NCBI GenBank assembly: GCA_018262775.1
Contig: JADFDU010000052.1
Location: forward strand, 78,134 to 142,133
DNA: 64,000 nt
Source of the DNA: Rhodocyclaceae bacterium
GTDB taxonomy: Bacteria > Pseudomonadota > Gammaproteobacteria > Burkholderiales > Rhodocyclaceae
Direction of reading: 5' to 3'
The notes under the pieces: model-generated
What the model saw: only the letters and a program-made list of their open reading frames with translations
Databases searched by the model: none
Told to the model about the DNA's origin: nothing
In this document: piece by piece, positions 40,752-48,991 of the stretch
Position numbering within the stretch: the first letter of the stretch is position 1
Layout of the letters: each line of letters begins with the position of its first letter
Program-made: the position numbers and the translations under genes

Positions 40752-41524
40752 ATACAAGCGATCTTGAAAGTACGCTATGCCGTGCCTTATGCGGCAGCGT
40801 CACGGTGAATCAACGCAGCGACACACTGTGGCGAGTAGACACGCCTTGGACATTCCCGGATGGTGACGGTTATTCCATCTATATCTCACCCTCACCGACG
40901 GGCGGTATGCGCATCAGCGATCAGGGGCTGACACTGATGCGTCTTAGTTATGAGAACGAGCTTGCGAAGTTGCGCGAGGGAACAAGGGGGCGCCTGTTGT
41001 CTCAGGTGTTGGCCGACGCAGGGCTAACCGAAGATGATGGGGAGTTTTATCTGGATTCAACGGCGGATGATCTCGGTGCCAATGTACTGCGTCTCGGGCA
41101 AGCATTGACACGGGTACACGACCTGACCTTCCTGAACCGGGTGCGCGTAGAAAGCACGTTTTACGAAGACCTGCGTGAAAAACTGCATACCTTGGTGGGC
41201 GCGGAGCGCTTGTCGGAAAGCTATGTGGTACCTGATGTGCCCAAGGCGCAGGACTATCCAGTTGACTACTATGTGTCAGGTAGTGCCACTCCTTTGTATT
41301 TATTTGGCGTGCCCAACCGGGACAAGGCGCGTCTGACCACCATTATCCTGCAGCATCTGATTGGTTCAAGCCATGAGTTTAATTCGATGATCGTTTTTCA
41401 AAACATGGCTGATATGCCCCGGCCTGACTTGAGTCGCCTGACCAACGCCGCGAATGACATGATTGACTCTCTGGATGCCACCGAAGACTTCCAGCGAAAA
41501 TTGCTTCACCGCGCTAGCGTCTGA
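40748..41524 (+). CDS. DUF1828/DUF1829-type protein, second gene of the cassette
   Basis: 258 residues. The N-terminal half (DGDGYSIYISPSPTGGMRISDQGLTLMRLSYE) matches DUF1828, and the C-terminal half (YPVDYYVSGSATPLYLFGVPNRDKARLTTIILQHL) matches DUF1829. Function is unknown. Such genes are patchily distributed and often sit in mobile or accessory regions. Translational coupling to the upstream gene suggests the two products act together. A toxin-antitoxin or defence role is only a hypothesis. Confidence 0.75.
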   Translation: MNTSDLESTLCRALCGSVTVNQRSDTLWRVDTPWTFPDGDGYSIYISPSPTGGMRISDQGLTLMRLSYENELAKLREGTRGRLLSQVLADAGLTEDDGEFYLDSTADDLGANVLRLGQALTRVHDLTFLNRVRVESTFYEDLREKLHTLVGAERLSESYVVPDVPKAQDYPVDYYVSGSATPLYLFGVPNRDKARLTTIILQHLIGSSHEFNSMIVFQNMADMPRPDLSRLTNAANDMIDSLDATEDFQRKLLHRASV

Positions 41525-41967
41525 AGGCGGACTTTGCCCCGCACAAGCCGCCCAAAGTTTCCGCCCGACCAGGCGCCTGGGACTTGAAGGCGGGTGCAAA
41601 CCCCAATGCGGCGCCTATCACGTCCGAAAACGAAACCCACAATAAGTTTTGTCGAATCAGTTCGGTGCAATCACTTTGTTAACACGGGTGGCGAAGCCGG
41701 TTCATTGTCTGGGCGCCTGGATAATGAATCGTACCGACAGAAAAAACCTCGACGAGACAAGTGCTTGGACATCATGCCATTATCCGGGTAGCCGATTTTA
41801 GCTTTCGAGCGCGCTGGCCTGCTACTCAGCGGCGCGGGCCAGTTATTGCTCTGAGATTGGTGGGCCATCTTGCCGACGCATCGTCATCGCGCATGCCCGC
41901 TCCGGTGGCGGATTGGAACGTCTGGTTCGGCAGTTTTCGGCGGATATGCGTGCAGTGCATCGACTGT
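41525..41967. other. non-coding remainder of the accessory island
   Basis: About 440 bases without a convincing gene. Base composition is mixed, partly AT-rich. Short open frames here have no start site or motif worth calling. It may hold decayed sequence from the island's insertion. Confidence 0.5.
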
Positions 41968-41995
41968 AAAAAAACGGCGCCCCGCAGGGCGCCGT
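41968..41995 (-). terminator. intrinsic terminator of aceB
   Basis: ACGGCGCCC (41974-41982) pairs with GGGCGCCGT (41987-41995) around a 4-base loop. On the aceB strand the stem is followed by seven U residues (41974-41968). Its distal arm contributes the CGCCGT of motif copy 11. Confidence 0.88.
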
Positions 41996-42013
41996 GTTGC
42001 AGGGACTGACTTT
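41990..42013 (+). repeat. dispersed CGCCGT-N10-CTGACTTT motif, copy 11
   Basis: CGCCGT and CTGACTTT match fully, with centre gttgcaggga, nearly identical to copy 10. It is intergenic, seven bases past the aceB stop and overlapping its terminator stem. Confidence 0.82.
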
Positions 42014-42019
42014 CCCTTC

Positions 42020-43618
42020 TTACGCCATCGCCTCGTACAGCGGCAGGGTGAGAAACTCCGGGTAGTCGGGCGACAGGCTCATCTTCTCGAAGATGCTGGC
42101 GGCCTGGTCGTAGGTTTCGGTCTTCTCGCCGGCGGCGCTGACGGTGGCCTTGACCTTGGCGAGTTCCTCGACGATGAAGCTCTTCACCATCTCGGCGGTG
42201 ACCTTGCGGCCATCGTCGAGCTTGCCTTTCGGGCTGACCACCCACTGCCACACCTGTGAGCGCGAGATCTCGGCGGTGGCGGCGTCCTCCATCAGGTTGT
42301 GGATGGGTACGCAGCCGTTGCCGGCGAGCCAGGAGCCGAGGTAGTGGATGCCGACGTTGATGTTGTTGCGCACGCCGGTTTCGGTGATCGGCTGCTCGGG
42401 CTGGAAGTCGAGCCAGTGCTTCGGGCCGTAGGTGTCGGTGCGCTGCTTGTCCCACTGGTTGGGGCGGTCTCCGAGCACTTTGACGAATTCCTCCATGGCA
42501 ATGGAGACGAGTCCCGGGTGCGCGACCCAGCCGCCGTCGTAGCCGTCGTTGGCGTCGCGCGTCTTGTCGTGGCGGATGGCGGCCATCGCCTTGTCGTTGG
42601 CGACCGGATCGTTCTTGATCGGGATCAGCGCGCTCATGCCGCCGATGGCCGGCGCGCCACGCTTGTGGCAGGCCTTCACCAGCGCCAGCGCGTAGCTGCG
42701 CATGAAGGGCACTTCCATGGTGATGGCGCCGCGGTTGGCCAGGCAGAAATCCTTGTTCTTTTTGAATTTCTTGATGCAGGAGAAGATGTAGTCCCAGCGC
42801 CCGGCATTGAGGCCCGCCGAATGCTCGCGCAGTTCGTAGAGTATCTCTTCCAGTTCGAAAGTGGCGAGGATGGTCTCCACCAGCACGGTGGCCTTGATGG
42901 TGCCGCGCGGCATGCCGATCTCGTCCTGCGCCATGCAGAAGATGTCGTTCCACAGGCGCGCATCGAGATGCGATTCCATCTTCGGCAGGTAGTAGAAGGG
43001 GCCGGCTCCCCGCGCAACCTGCTCCTTGGCGTTGTGGAAGAACACCAGGCCGAAGTCGAAGATGCCGCCGGAAACGCGCTGGCCGTCGACCAGCATGTGC
43101 TTCTCGTCGAGGTGCCAGCCGCGAGGGCGGATCTGCATCACGGCGATCTTGTCGTTGAGCTTGTAGACCTTGCCGGCCTCGTTGGTAAAAGTCAGCTTGC
43201 GGCGTACGGCGTCGAAGAGGTTCACCTGGCCCTGCACCTGGTTGAACCAGTTCGGGCTGTTGGAATCCTCGAAGTCGGTCATGTAGGAATCGGCGCCCGA
43301 GTTGAAGGCGTTGATGATCATCTTCGCCTCGACCGGGCCGGTGATCTCGACGCGGCGGCATTCCAGCGCCTTGGGCAGCGGCGCCACTTTCCAGTCGCCC
43401 TCGCGGATGTTCTTGGTTTCGGGGAGGAAGTCCGGCATCTCGCCGGCATCGATGCGTGCCTGGCGCTCGATGCGCTTGGCGAGCAGTTCCTTGCGGCGCG
43501 CCTCGAAGGCGCGGTGCAACTTGGCGACAAAGGTCAGCGCCTCGGGTGTGAGGATTTCGTCGAAGCGGGGATGAATCGGCGCGTTGATCTGCACGCCGGC
43601 GGGGAGTGTGAGGTTCAT
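42020..43618 (-). CDS. aceB: malate synthase A
   Basis: Condenses glyoxylate with acetyl-CoA to malate in the glyoxylate shunt. The 532 residues match the A isoform. Visible signatures are DFEDSNSPNWFNQ, PRGWHLDEKH, VLVETILATFELEEILYELREH and the segment SCIKKFKKNKDF. The catalytic Asp is probably in MEDAATAEISRSQVWQW. The start overlaps the HAD gene stop by four bases. Its partner aceA lies 18 kb away. Confidence 0.97.
   Translation of the reverse strand: MNLTLPAGVQINAPIHPRFDEILTPEALTFVAKLHRAFEARRKELLAKRIERQARIDAGEMPDFLPETKNIREGDWKVAPLPKALECRRVEITGPVEAKMIINAFNSGADSYMTDFEDSNSPNWFNQVQGQVNLFDAVRRKLTFTNEAGKVYKLNDKIAVMQIRPRGWHLDEKHMLVDGQRVSGGIFDFGLVFFHNAKEQVARGAGPFYYLPKMESHLDARLWNDIFCMAQDEIGMPRGTIKATVLVETILATFELEEILYELREHSAGLNAGRWDYIFSCIKKFKKNKDFCLANRGAITMEVPFMRSYALALVKACHKRGAPAIGGMSALIPIKNDPVANDKAMAAIRHDKTRDANDGYDGGWVAHPGLVSIAMEEFVKVLGDRPNQWDKQRTDTYGPKHWLDFQPEQPITETGVRNNINVGIHYLGSWLAGNGCVPIHNLMEDAATAEISRSQVWQWVVSPKGKLDDGRKVTAEMVKSFIVEELAKVKATVSAAGEKTETYDQAASIFEKMSLSPDYPEFLTLPLYEAMA
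43188..43211 (-). repeat. dispersed CGCCGT-N10-CTGACTTT motif, copy 12
   Basis: CGCCGT and CTGACTTT match fully, with centre acgccgcaag. It lies inside aceB in sense orientation, reading AVRRKLTF. Confidence 0.7.
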
Positions 43619-44334
43619 GATGGCTCCTTGGTTGAATTTTGTACCGAATTTTTCACAGCTTTTTTCACAAAAGCGACCACATCAGTCAGCAGCCGGCCCT
43701 GGGTGGTGGGTGTCACGCCGAGTTCTTCGATGGGCTGGTTGCTGCGATTGATCCAGAAAGTCGTGTAGCCGAACCAGGTGGCACCGAGTGCGTCCCAGCA
43801 GTTCGACGAGACGAAGAGAATCTCCCTCGTGGGGAGCTTGAAGGCGTCCGCCCCGAGCTGGTAGGCCTCGGGCGCGGTCTTGTATTTCTTCACCGATTCG
43901 ACCGACAGCAGGTGGTCGAAGAGGCCGCTCATGCCGGCGCTTTTGACGGCGATGTCGAGCATTTCGCGCGTGCCGTTGGAGAGGATGGCCAGCGGCAGGC
44001 CCAGCGCCTTGAGTTCCTTCAGGGCGCTCAGGTTTTCGGGAAAGGCGGAGAGGCAGGCGTATTGGCTCATGAGGCGCTTGCGGGCGTCAGCGGTGAGATC
44101 GAGCCCGAGCTTGCGCGCCGAGAACACGAGCGCGTCTTCCGTTAATTGCCAGAACGGGATGTAGCGATCCGACAGCGTGCGCACGCGCGTGTAGCCGATC
44201 TGCGTGTCGCGCCACTGTGCGGCGAGTTCCGTGCCCTTGCCGGGAAAAAGCTGCTCGGCCAGGGCGCCGACGGAGTACACGTCGAAGAGCGTGCCGTAGG
44301 CGTCGAAGGCGATGGCGCGGATGGGACTGGTCAT
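43615..44334 (-). CDS. haloacid dehalogenase, type II
   Basis: HAD hydrolase of the (S)-2-haloacid dehalogenase group, 239 residues from the ATG at 44334. The nucleophile Asp is in AFDAYGTLFDV. Also present are SNGTREML, the Lys in VKKYKTAPEAYQ, and FVSSNCWDALGATWFG. In an aceB-hyi operon it might dehalogenate haloacetate to glycolate or act on a C2 metabolite. Substrate is inferred only from context. Confidence 0.92.
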   Translation of the reverse strand: MTSPIRAIAFDAYGTLFDVYSVGALAEQLFPGKGTELAAQWRDTQIGYTRVRTLSDRYIPFWQLTEDALVFSARKLGLDLTADARKRLMSQYACLSAFPENLSALKELKALGLPLAILSNGTREMLDIAVKSAGMSGLFDHLLSVESVKKYKTAPEAYQLGADAFKLPTREILFVSSNCWDALGATWFGYTTFWINRSNQPIEELGVTPTTQGRLLTDVVAFVKKAVKNSVQNSTKEPS

Positions 44335-45119
44335 TGTTTCGGCTCCAGCCAGGGCGCGAGCCAGCCGAGGCCGGCTTCGGTGGTGGCGGCCGGCTTGTAT
44401 TCGCAGCCGATCCATCCTGTATAGCCGATCCGATCGAGGTGCGCGAAGAGAAAGGGAAAATTGATTTCGCCCGTACCCGGCTCGTGGCGACCCGGGTTGT
44501 CGGCGATCTGGATGTGCGCGATATGTTCGCCATGGGCGGCGAGGGTGTTGGCCAGGTCGCCCTCCATGCGCTGTGCGTGATACACGTCGTACTGCAGGAA
44601 GAGGTTGTTCGCGCCCACCTCGGCAATCAGATCCAGCGCCTGCTGTGTGCTGCTGAGGAAAAAACCGGGGAGGTCCTTCGTGTTTACCGGCTCGATGAGT
44701 AGTTTCAACCCGTGCGCCTTGAGCTTGGTCGCAGCGTAGCGCAGGTTGTCGATGAGGGCGCGACGAGCCTCCTGCGCGGTGACGTCCGCGGGGCGGATGC
44801 CGGCCAGGCAATTGAGCTGCGGCGTGCCCAGGGCAGTGGCATAGGCCAGCGCTTTATCCACGCCAGCGTGGAATTCCTCGATGCGGTCGGGGAGGCAGGC
44901 GATGCCGCGCTCGCCGGCTACCCAGTCACCAGCGGGCAGGTTGTGCAGAACGAGTTGCAGCTTGTTGCGCTTGAGTGCCTGCTGCAATTGCTCGGCCGGC
45001 AACTCGTACGGAAACTGGATTTCCACCGCCGTGAAGCCGGCATGCGCCGCCCGCGCGAAGCGCTCGAGCAAGGGCGCTTCCGTAAACAGCATTGACAGGT
45101 TGGCGGCAAATCGCGGCAT
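44331..45119 (-). CDS. hyi: hydroxypyruvate isomerase
   Basis: TIM-barrel isomerase interconverting hydroxypyruvate and tartronate semialdehyde in glyoxylate/glycerate metabolism. The 262 residues show MPRFAANLSMLF, LLIEPVNTKDLPGF with the metal Glu, FLQYDVYHAQRMEGD, HIAHIQIADNPGRHEPGTGEI and a final Glu in IGCEYKPA. First gene of the hyi-HAD-aceB operon, divergent from a LysR gene. Confidence 0.94.
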   Translation of the reverse strand: MPRFAANLSMLFTEAPLLERFARAAHAGFTAVEIQFPYELPAEQLQQALKRNKLQLVLHNLPAGDWVAGERGIACLPDRIEEFHAGVDKALAYATALGTPQLNCLAGIRPADVTAQEARRALIDNLRYAATKLKAHGLKLLIEPVNTKDLPGFFLSSTQQALDLIAEVGANNLFLQYDVYHAQRMEGDLANTLAAHGEHIAHIQIADNPGRHEPGTGEINFPFLFAHLDRIGYTGWIGCEYKPAATTEAGLGWLAPWLEPKQ

Positions 45120-45198
45120 GGAGTCAAGATACCCCGGTTTGTTTGTTAATAAAATAGCGATAAAATCAAATCATTATTGCAAATAAAGCAAAACTGAC
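45120..45198. promoter_or_regulatory. AT-rich divergent promoter region of hyi and lysR
   Basis: A 79-base AT-rich gap between divergent starts, containing tttgtttgttaataaaatag and attgcaaataaagcaaaac. LysR regulators usually bind such intervals. No single site is certain. Confidence 0.5.
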
Positions 45199-46104
45199 AT
45201 GGGCCGCCTGAAGCAGATCGAGACCTTCGTCTCCGTGGCCAGCCGCGGCAGCCTGACGGCCGCCGCCGATGCCGAGGGGATCGCGCCGGGCGTGGTGAGC
45301 CGGCGCCTGAATGCGCTGGAAGCGCGGCTCGGCGTGAAGCTGCTGCTGCGCACGACGCGGCGGGTAACGCTGACCTTCGAAGGCAACGCCTATCTGGAGG
45401 ATTGCCAGCGCATTTTGCGGGAATTGGGCGATGCCGAGGCCTCGGTGACCCTGGGCGGGGTGAAGGCAAGGGGGCATCTGCGACTCTCTGCACCGGCCGG
45501 CTTCGGACGCAAGCATGTCGCGCCGATCATCATGCAGTTCCTCGATGCCAATCCGGAAGTGACGGTGAGCCTGGATCTTTCGGACCGCCTGGTCGATCTG
45601 GTAAACGAGGGCGTCGATTGCGCGATTCGTGTCGGCGAGTTGTCCGATTCGAGCCTGGTCAGCATCCGCCTGGCGGAGAACCGGCGCGTGGTGGTGGCAA
45701 GCCCAGCCTATTTGGAAGCACGCGGAACACCGCAGACGCTGGCCGAACTTGCGAGCCACAACTGTCTGTCGCTGGGCCAGCAGCGCGGCTGGTTGTTCCG
45801 CGTCGGCGAGGAGATCGTCAGCATCAAGGTGTCGGGCCAGCTCGAATGCAACGACGGCGTCGTCCTGCACGAATGGGCGCTGGCGGGACGGGGGCTGGCC
45901 TGGCGCTCGATGTGGGAAGTGGGCGAGGATCTGCAGCGCGGCGTGCTGCTGCCGGTGCTGGACGCGTTCGCCGCGCCGCCGACCGGCATCTATGCCGTCT
46001 TCCCGCAGCGCAAATACCTGCCGCTGCGCGTGCGCCTGCTCATCGACCACCTGAAACACACCTACGGCAATCCGGACTACTGGGGCACAGGCGCCACCGC
46101 CTGA
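45199..46104 (+). CDS. LysR-family transcriptional regulator
   Basis: 301 residues. N-terminal winged helix-turn-helix (FVSVASRGSLTAAADAEGIA, VSRRLNALEARLG) and a C-terminal periplasmic-binding-like effector domain (GHLRLSAPAGFGRKHVAP). Divergent from hyi-HAD-aceB and probably their regulator, perhaps responding to glyoxylate or a related acid. Its 3' end is convergent with the M48 peptidase gene and near motif copy 13. Confidence 0.93.
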   Translation: MGRLKQIETFVSVASRGSLTAAADAEGIAPGVVSRRLNALEARLGVKLLLRTTRRVTLTFEGNAYLEDCQRILRELGDAEASVTLGGVKARGHLRLSAPAGFGRKHVAPIIMQFLDANPEVTVSLDLSDRLVDLVNEGVDCAIRVGELSDSSLVSIRLAENRRVVVASPAYLEARGTPQTLAELASHNCLSLGQQRGWLFRVGEEIVSIKVSGQLECNDGVVLHEWALAGRGLAWRSMWEVGEDLQRGVLLPVLDAFAAPPTGIYAVFPQRKYLPLRVRLLIDHLKHTYGNPDYWGTGATA

Positions 46105-46108
46105 ACTT

Positions 46109-46132
46109 CGCCGTATTACCGGGACTGACTTT
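46109..46132 (+). repeat. dispersed CGCCGT-N10-CTGACTTT motif, copy 13
   Basis: CGCCGT and CTGACTTT match fully, with centre attaccggga. It starts five bases after the lysR stop and covers the last codons of the convergent peptidase gene. Confidence 0.78.
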
Positions 46133-46946
46133 GCGCGGCGTGTCGCGCCCGCTCATAGAGCGGCATGACCTGCGGCAGGTGGCGCTCGATTTCGCGGATG
46201 CGATTGTTGCCGGAAGGGTGCGTCGACAGCCACTGCGGCGGCGCGCCCTTGTTGGCGGCCAGCATCTTCTGCCACAGCGAAATGCCGGCGCGCGGATCGT
46301 AGCCCGCGCGGGCAGCGAGTTCGAGGCCGACCGCATCGGCTTCGGTCTCGTCGTCGCGCGAGAACTTCAGGGTCATCATCTGCCCACCCATGTCGAAGAG
46401 GCCGGTGTACTTGCCGCGGCCGACGAACTCTCCGAGCAGGTTGGCACCCAGCCGGGTCAGTTCGGTCTTGGCGAGCTGCTCGCGTGCGTGCTCGCGCAAG
46501 GCATGCGCGATCTCGTGGCCCATCACCATGGCGGCCTCGTCGTCAGTCAGCTTCAAGCCCAGCAGCAGGCCGCTGAAGACCGCGATCTTGCCGCCCGGCA
46601 TGCAGAAGGCGTTCACCTGCTGCGAGTCGATGAGGATCACCTCCCACTGCCATTGCCTGGCGCGCGGATTGAAGCGGGCGGCATGGGGAATGATGCGCGC
46701 GGCGATCATCCGCAGGCGGCGCGCCTGCGGATGATCGTCGGGGACGAGCGTTTTCTTCGCTGCCGCCTGCTGCTTCAGTTGCAAAAATTCCAGACTGGCC
46801 TGCCGCTCGAGGCCCTCGGCCGGCACCAGCTTGCGCACCGCGGAAGGCTTGCCGACATCGATGCCCTCGCGCTGCGGGGGCGCGGCGAACACGCATGCCG
46901 GGATCAGACCGGCGAGAAGAATAGCGATGACGCCTGGCAGCTTCAT
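46116..46946 (-). CDS. M48-family metallopeptidase
   Basis: 276 residues with a signal peptide (VIAILLAGLIPACVFA), possibly a lipoprotein signal. The zinc motif is MGHEIAHALREH, with the third ligand in DDETEADAVGLELAARAG. The C-terminal STHPSGNNRIREIERHLP is typical of LoiP/BepA-like proteases that check outer-membrane proteins. The extreme C-terminus (AQSQSR) is encoded by motif copy 13. Confidence 0.92.
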   Translation of the reverse strand: MKLPGVIAILLAGLIPACVFAAPPQREGIDVGKPSAVRKLVPAEGLERQASLEFLQLKQQAAAKKTLVPDDHPQARRLRMIAARIIPHAARFNPRARQWQWEVILIDSQQVNAFCMPGGKIAVFSGLLLGLKLTDDEAAMVMGHEIAHALREHAREQLAKTELTRLGANLLGEFVGRGKYTGLFDMGGQMMTLKFSRDDETEADAVGLELAARAGYDPRAGISLWQKMLAANKGAPPQWLSTHPSGNNRIREIERHLPQVMPLYERARHAAQSQSR

Positions 46947-47032
46947 GGTTCGATGTTAGCAGAGCCGCGCCTGGAGTCAGCCTGCCGTTTTGGGCAGTCG
47001 CTCGCTGCTGTGGTGACAATGGATGGCGGCGT

Positions 47033-47791
47033 TCAGCCTTGCTCGTTCCCGGATACCGGCTCGAGCTCCTTGTGCAAGCGCAACGGCCGGCGCCGGCGCA
47101 GCCGCAGGTTGAGCATTTCGACCCCTACCGAGAAAGCCATGGCAAAGTAGATATAGCCCTTCGGGATATGCATATCGAGGCCTTCGCCGATGAGCGCCAC
47201 GCCGACCAGGATGAGGAATGAGAGGGCGAGCATCTTGATGGTCGGATGGGCGTCCACGAAATCGCCGATTGGGCGTGCGGCGAACAACATCACGCCCACG
47301 GCAATCACGATGGCGAGCACCATGATTTGCACCTGGTCGACCATGCCAACCGCTGTGATGACCGAATCGAGGGAAAACACGATGTCGATGATGGCGATCT
47401 GCATCAGGATGCTGGAAAAACCGGCATGTCCCGATGGGGCGGCCTCATGGGCGCCCTCGCCCTCCAGGGCGTTGTGGATCTCGATCACTGCCTTGGCCAG
47501 GAGGAACAACCCGCCACCGAGCAGGATGAGGTCTCGGCCGGATATCTCCTGGGTGAGCACAGAAAAGAGCGGGACGGTCAGGCGCATCATCCAGGCCAGC
47601 GATAGCAGCAGGGCGATGCGGCTGAACATGGCGAGGCCGAGGCCGATCACGCGCGCCTTGTGGCGCTGCGCCGGTGGCAGGCGGCCGACGAGGATGGAAA
47701 TGAAGATGATGTTGTCCACTCCGAGCACGATCTCCAGTGCGGTCAGGGTGGCCAGGGCGATCCAGGCCTCGGGAGAGGCAATCCATTCCAT
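47033..47791 (-). CDS. TerC-family membrane protein
   Basis: 252 residues with about seven hydrophobic helices. The acidic signatures are TALEIVLGVDNIIFISI near the N-terminus and IAIIDIVFSLDSVITAVGM mid-protein, hallmarks of TerC/Alx proteins that move metal ions such as manganese. It follows the BI-1 gene after six bases. Confidence 0.9.
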   Translation of the reverse strand: MEWIASPEAWIALATLTALEIVLGVDNIIFISILVGRLPPAQRHKARVIGLGLAMFSRIALLLSLAWMMRLTVPLFSVLTQEISGRDLILLGGGLFLLAKAVIEIHNALEGEGAHEAAPSGHAGFSSILMQIAIIDIVFSLDSVITAVGMVDQVQIMVLAIVIAVGVMLFAARPIGDFVDAHPTIKMLALSFLILVGVALIGEGLDMHIPKGYIYFAMAFSVGVEMLNLRLRRRRPLRLHKELEPVSGNEQG

Positions 47792-47797
47792 GCGAGT

Positions 47798-48487
47798 TCA
47801 GTCGTTGCCGTTGGCGAATCCCAGCAGATGCAACAGGCTGGTGAAGAGGTTGAAGATCGACACGTACAGCGTCACCGTGGCCATGATGTAGTTGGTCTCG
47901 CCGCCATGGATGATGTTGCTGGTCTCGTAAAGGATCAGTCCGGACATGAGCAGGACGAACACGGCGGAGACCACCAGGGACAGGCCGGGCAGTTCGAAGA
48001 AGACCGCGCCGAGGCCGGCGAGAAATGCGACCAGAATCCCGACCATCAGGAAGCCGCCCATGAAGCTGAAATTCTTGCGGCTGGCGAGTGCGTAGCCGGA
48101 CAGTCCGAGGAAAATCGCGCCGGTGGCGCTCATGGCGGTCATGACGGTTTGCGCGCCGTTGGGCAGGCCGAGGTAGGTGTTGAGGATCGGCCCGAGGGTG
48201 TAGCCCATGAAGCCGGTAAGTGCGAACACGAACAGGAGCCCCAGGCCGCTGTCGCGGAACTTGGCGGTGAGGAAGAGCAGCCCGAAATAGCCCACCAGGG
48301 TGATAACCAGGCCCGGATGAGGAAGTTTCAGCGCCATCGAGGCGGCGGCGGTAAGTGCGCTGAAGACTAGCGTCATCGACAGTAGCAGGTAGGTGTTGCG
48401 GATCACCTTGTTGCTGGCGAGAGCCGCTGTGATTGCTTGGTTAACGTTCGGCGACGGGATGGCCTGGGTCTGGTTGCGGGGATTCAT
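47798..48487 (-). CDS. Bax inhibitor-1/YccA family protein
   Basis: 229 residues and seven predicted helices. Segments such as LTGFMGYTLGPILN, GAIFLGLSGYALASRKNFSFMG and the terminal YVSIFNLFTSLLHLLG are diagnostic. E. coli YccA modulates FtsH. Others act in ion leak. Probably co-transcribed with the downstream terC-like gene. Confidence 0.92.
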   Translation of the reverse strand: MNPRNQTQAIPSPNVNQAITAALASNKVIRNTYLLLSMTLVFSALTAAASMALKLPHPGLVITLVGYFGLLFLTAKFRDSGLGLLFVFALTGFMGYTLGPILNTYLGLPNGAQTVMTAMSATGAIFLGLSGYALASRKNFSFMGGFLMVGILVAFLAGLGAVFFELPGLSLVVSAVFVLLMSGLILYETSNIIHGGETNYIMATVTLYVSIFNLFTSLLHLLGFANGND

Positions 48488-48528
48488 GAGTTGTTCTCCT
48501 TTCAGGGTGTAGTGATCGGCAAGGGCGC

Positions 48529-48879
48529 TTAAGGCACAAACGGCGCCGTTGGTTCATGCAGTTCTGCTGACATAACGAAGTTTTGCCTTGTTACGCAACG
48601 CGCCACGCTGCGACCTGCTCGGTTGGCGGCGCGATCGATGGCCGCGTACAGATCGGTCTCCACATCGTCGATGACCACGTCGGGGCGGCCTTTCAGCATG
48701 ACCCGGATACGGCAACGCTTGTCCCGGCCACCGCGCGGACCGTTGACATCGCCCAGATGCACCGCGACCCATCGCACGTGCTCGTCCGCGCGGGTCAGGG
48801 CGAAACGCAGGCGACGCTCGGCATGGTCGCGTAACGCTTCGGTCAGGGCGAATCCGTTCGCGCGGATATCAATCCTCAT
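48529..48879 (-). CDS. HPF/RaiA-like ribosome-associated protein
   Basis: 116 residues with the beta-alpha-beta HPF fold (MRIDIRANGFALTEALRDHAERRL, VIDDVETDLYAAIDRAANRAGRSVARC). Short hibernation factors bind the 30S subunit in stress. The divergence from canonical HPF and the GPRGGRDKRCRI segment make the exact role uncertain. Confidence 0.82.
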   Translation of the reverse strand: MRIDIRANGFALTEALRDHAERRLRFALTRADEHVRWVAVHLGDVNGPRGGRDKRCRIRVMLKGRPDVVIDDVETDLYAAIDRAANRAGRSVARCVTRQNFVMSAELHEPTAPFVP

Positions 48880-48960
48880 GGTTTGAATGCCTGTCGTGTA
48901 ATGGATGTGCTCATCCTAACCGGAGGCGGATAAATTGAAAAATCGAATATAATTACAATA

Positions 48961-48988
48961 ATGTTCGAAAAATACGAAGTATGAACAT
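48961..48988 (+). promoter_or_regulatory. LysR-type operator upstream of the nhaR-like gene
   Basis: TTCG-N7-CGAA at 48964-48978 contains the T-N11-A LysR box. It lies within an outer inverted repeat ATGTTC (48961) and GAACAT (48983-48988), four bases before the start codon. An autoregulatory site is inferred. Confidence 0.55.
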
Positions 48989-48991
48989 CGG

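Noticed and set aside
41671..41868. 65-codon minus-strand frame in the accessory island
   Set aside because: No ribosome site, no recognisable domain, and composition like non-coding sequence.
42299..43768. 489-codon plus-strand frame opposite aceB
   Set aside because: Antisense shadow of malate synthase with low-complexity Val/His/Ala composition.
46966..46995. Degenerate motif-like site (minus strand, GCC then CTGACTCC at ten-base spacing) before the M48 gene
   Set aside because: Only parts of both halves match. It may be a decayed copy but cannot be told from chance.
45402..47150. Long open frame (582 codons) across lysR, the peptidase and their junction
   Set aside because: It overlaps two well-supported genes in other frames and has the Arg/Gly/Pro-rich composition of a high-GC shadow.
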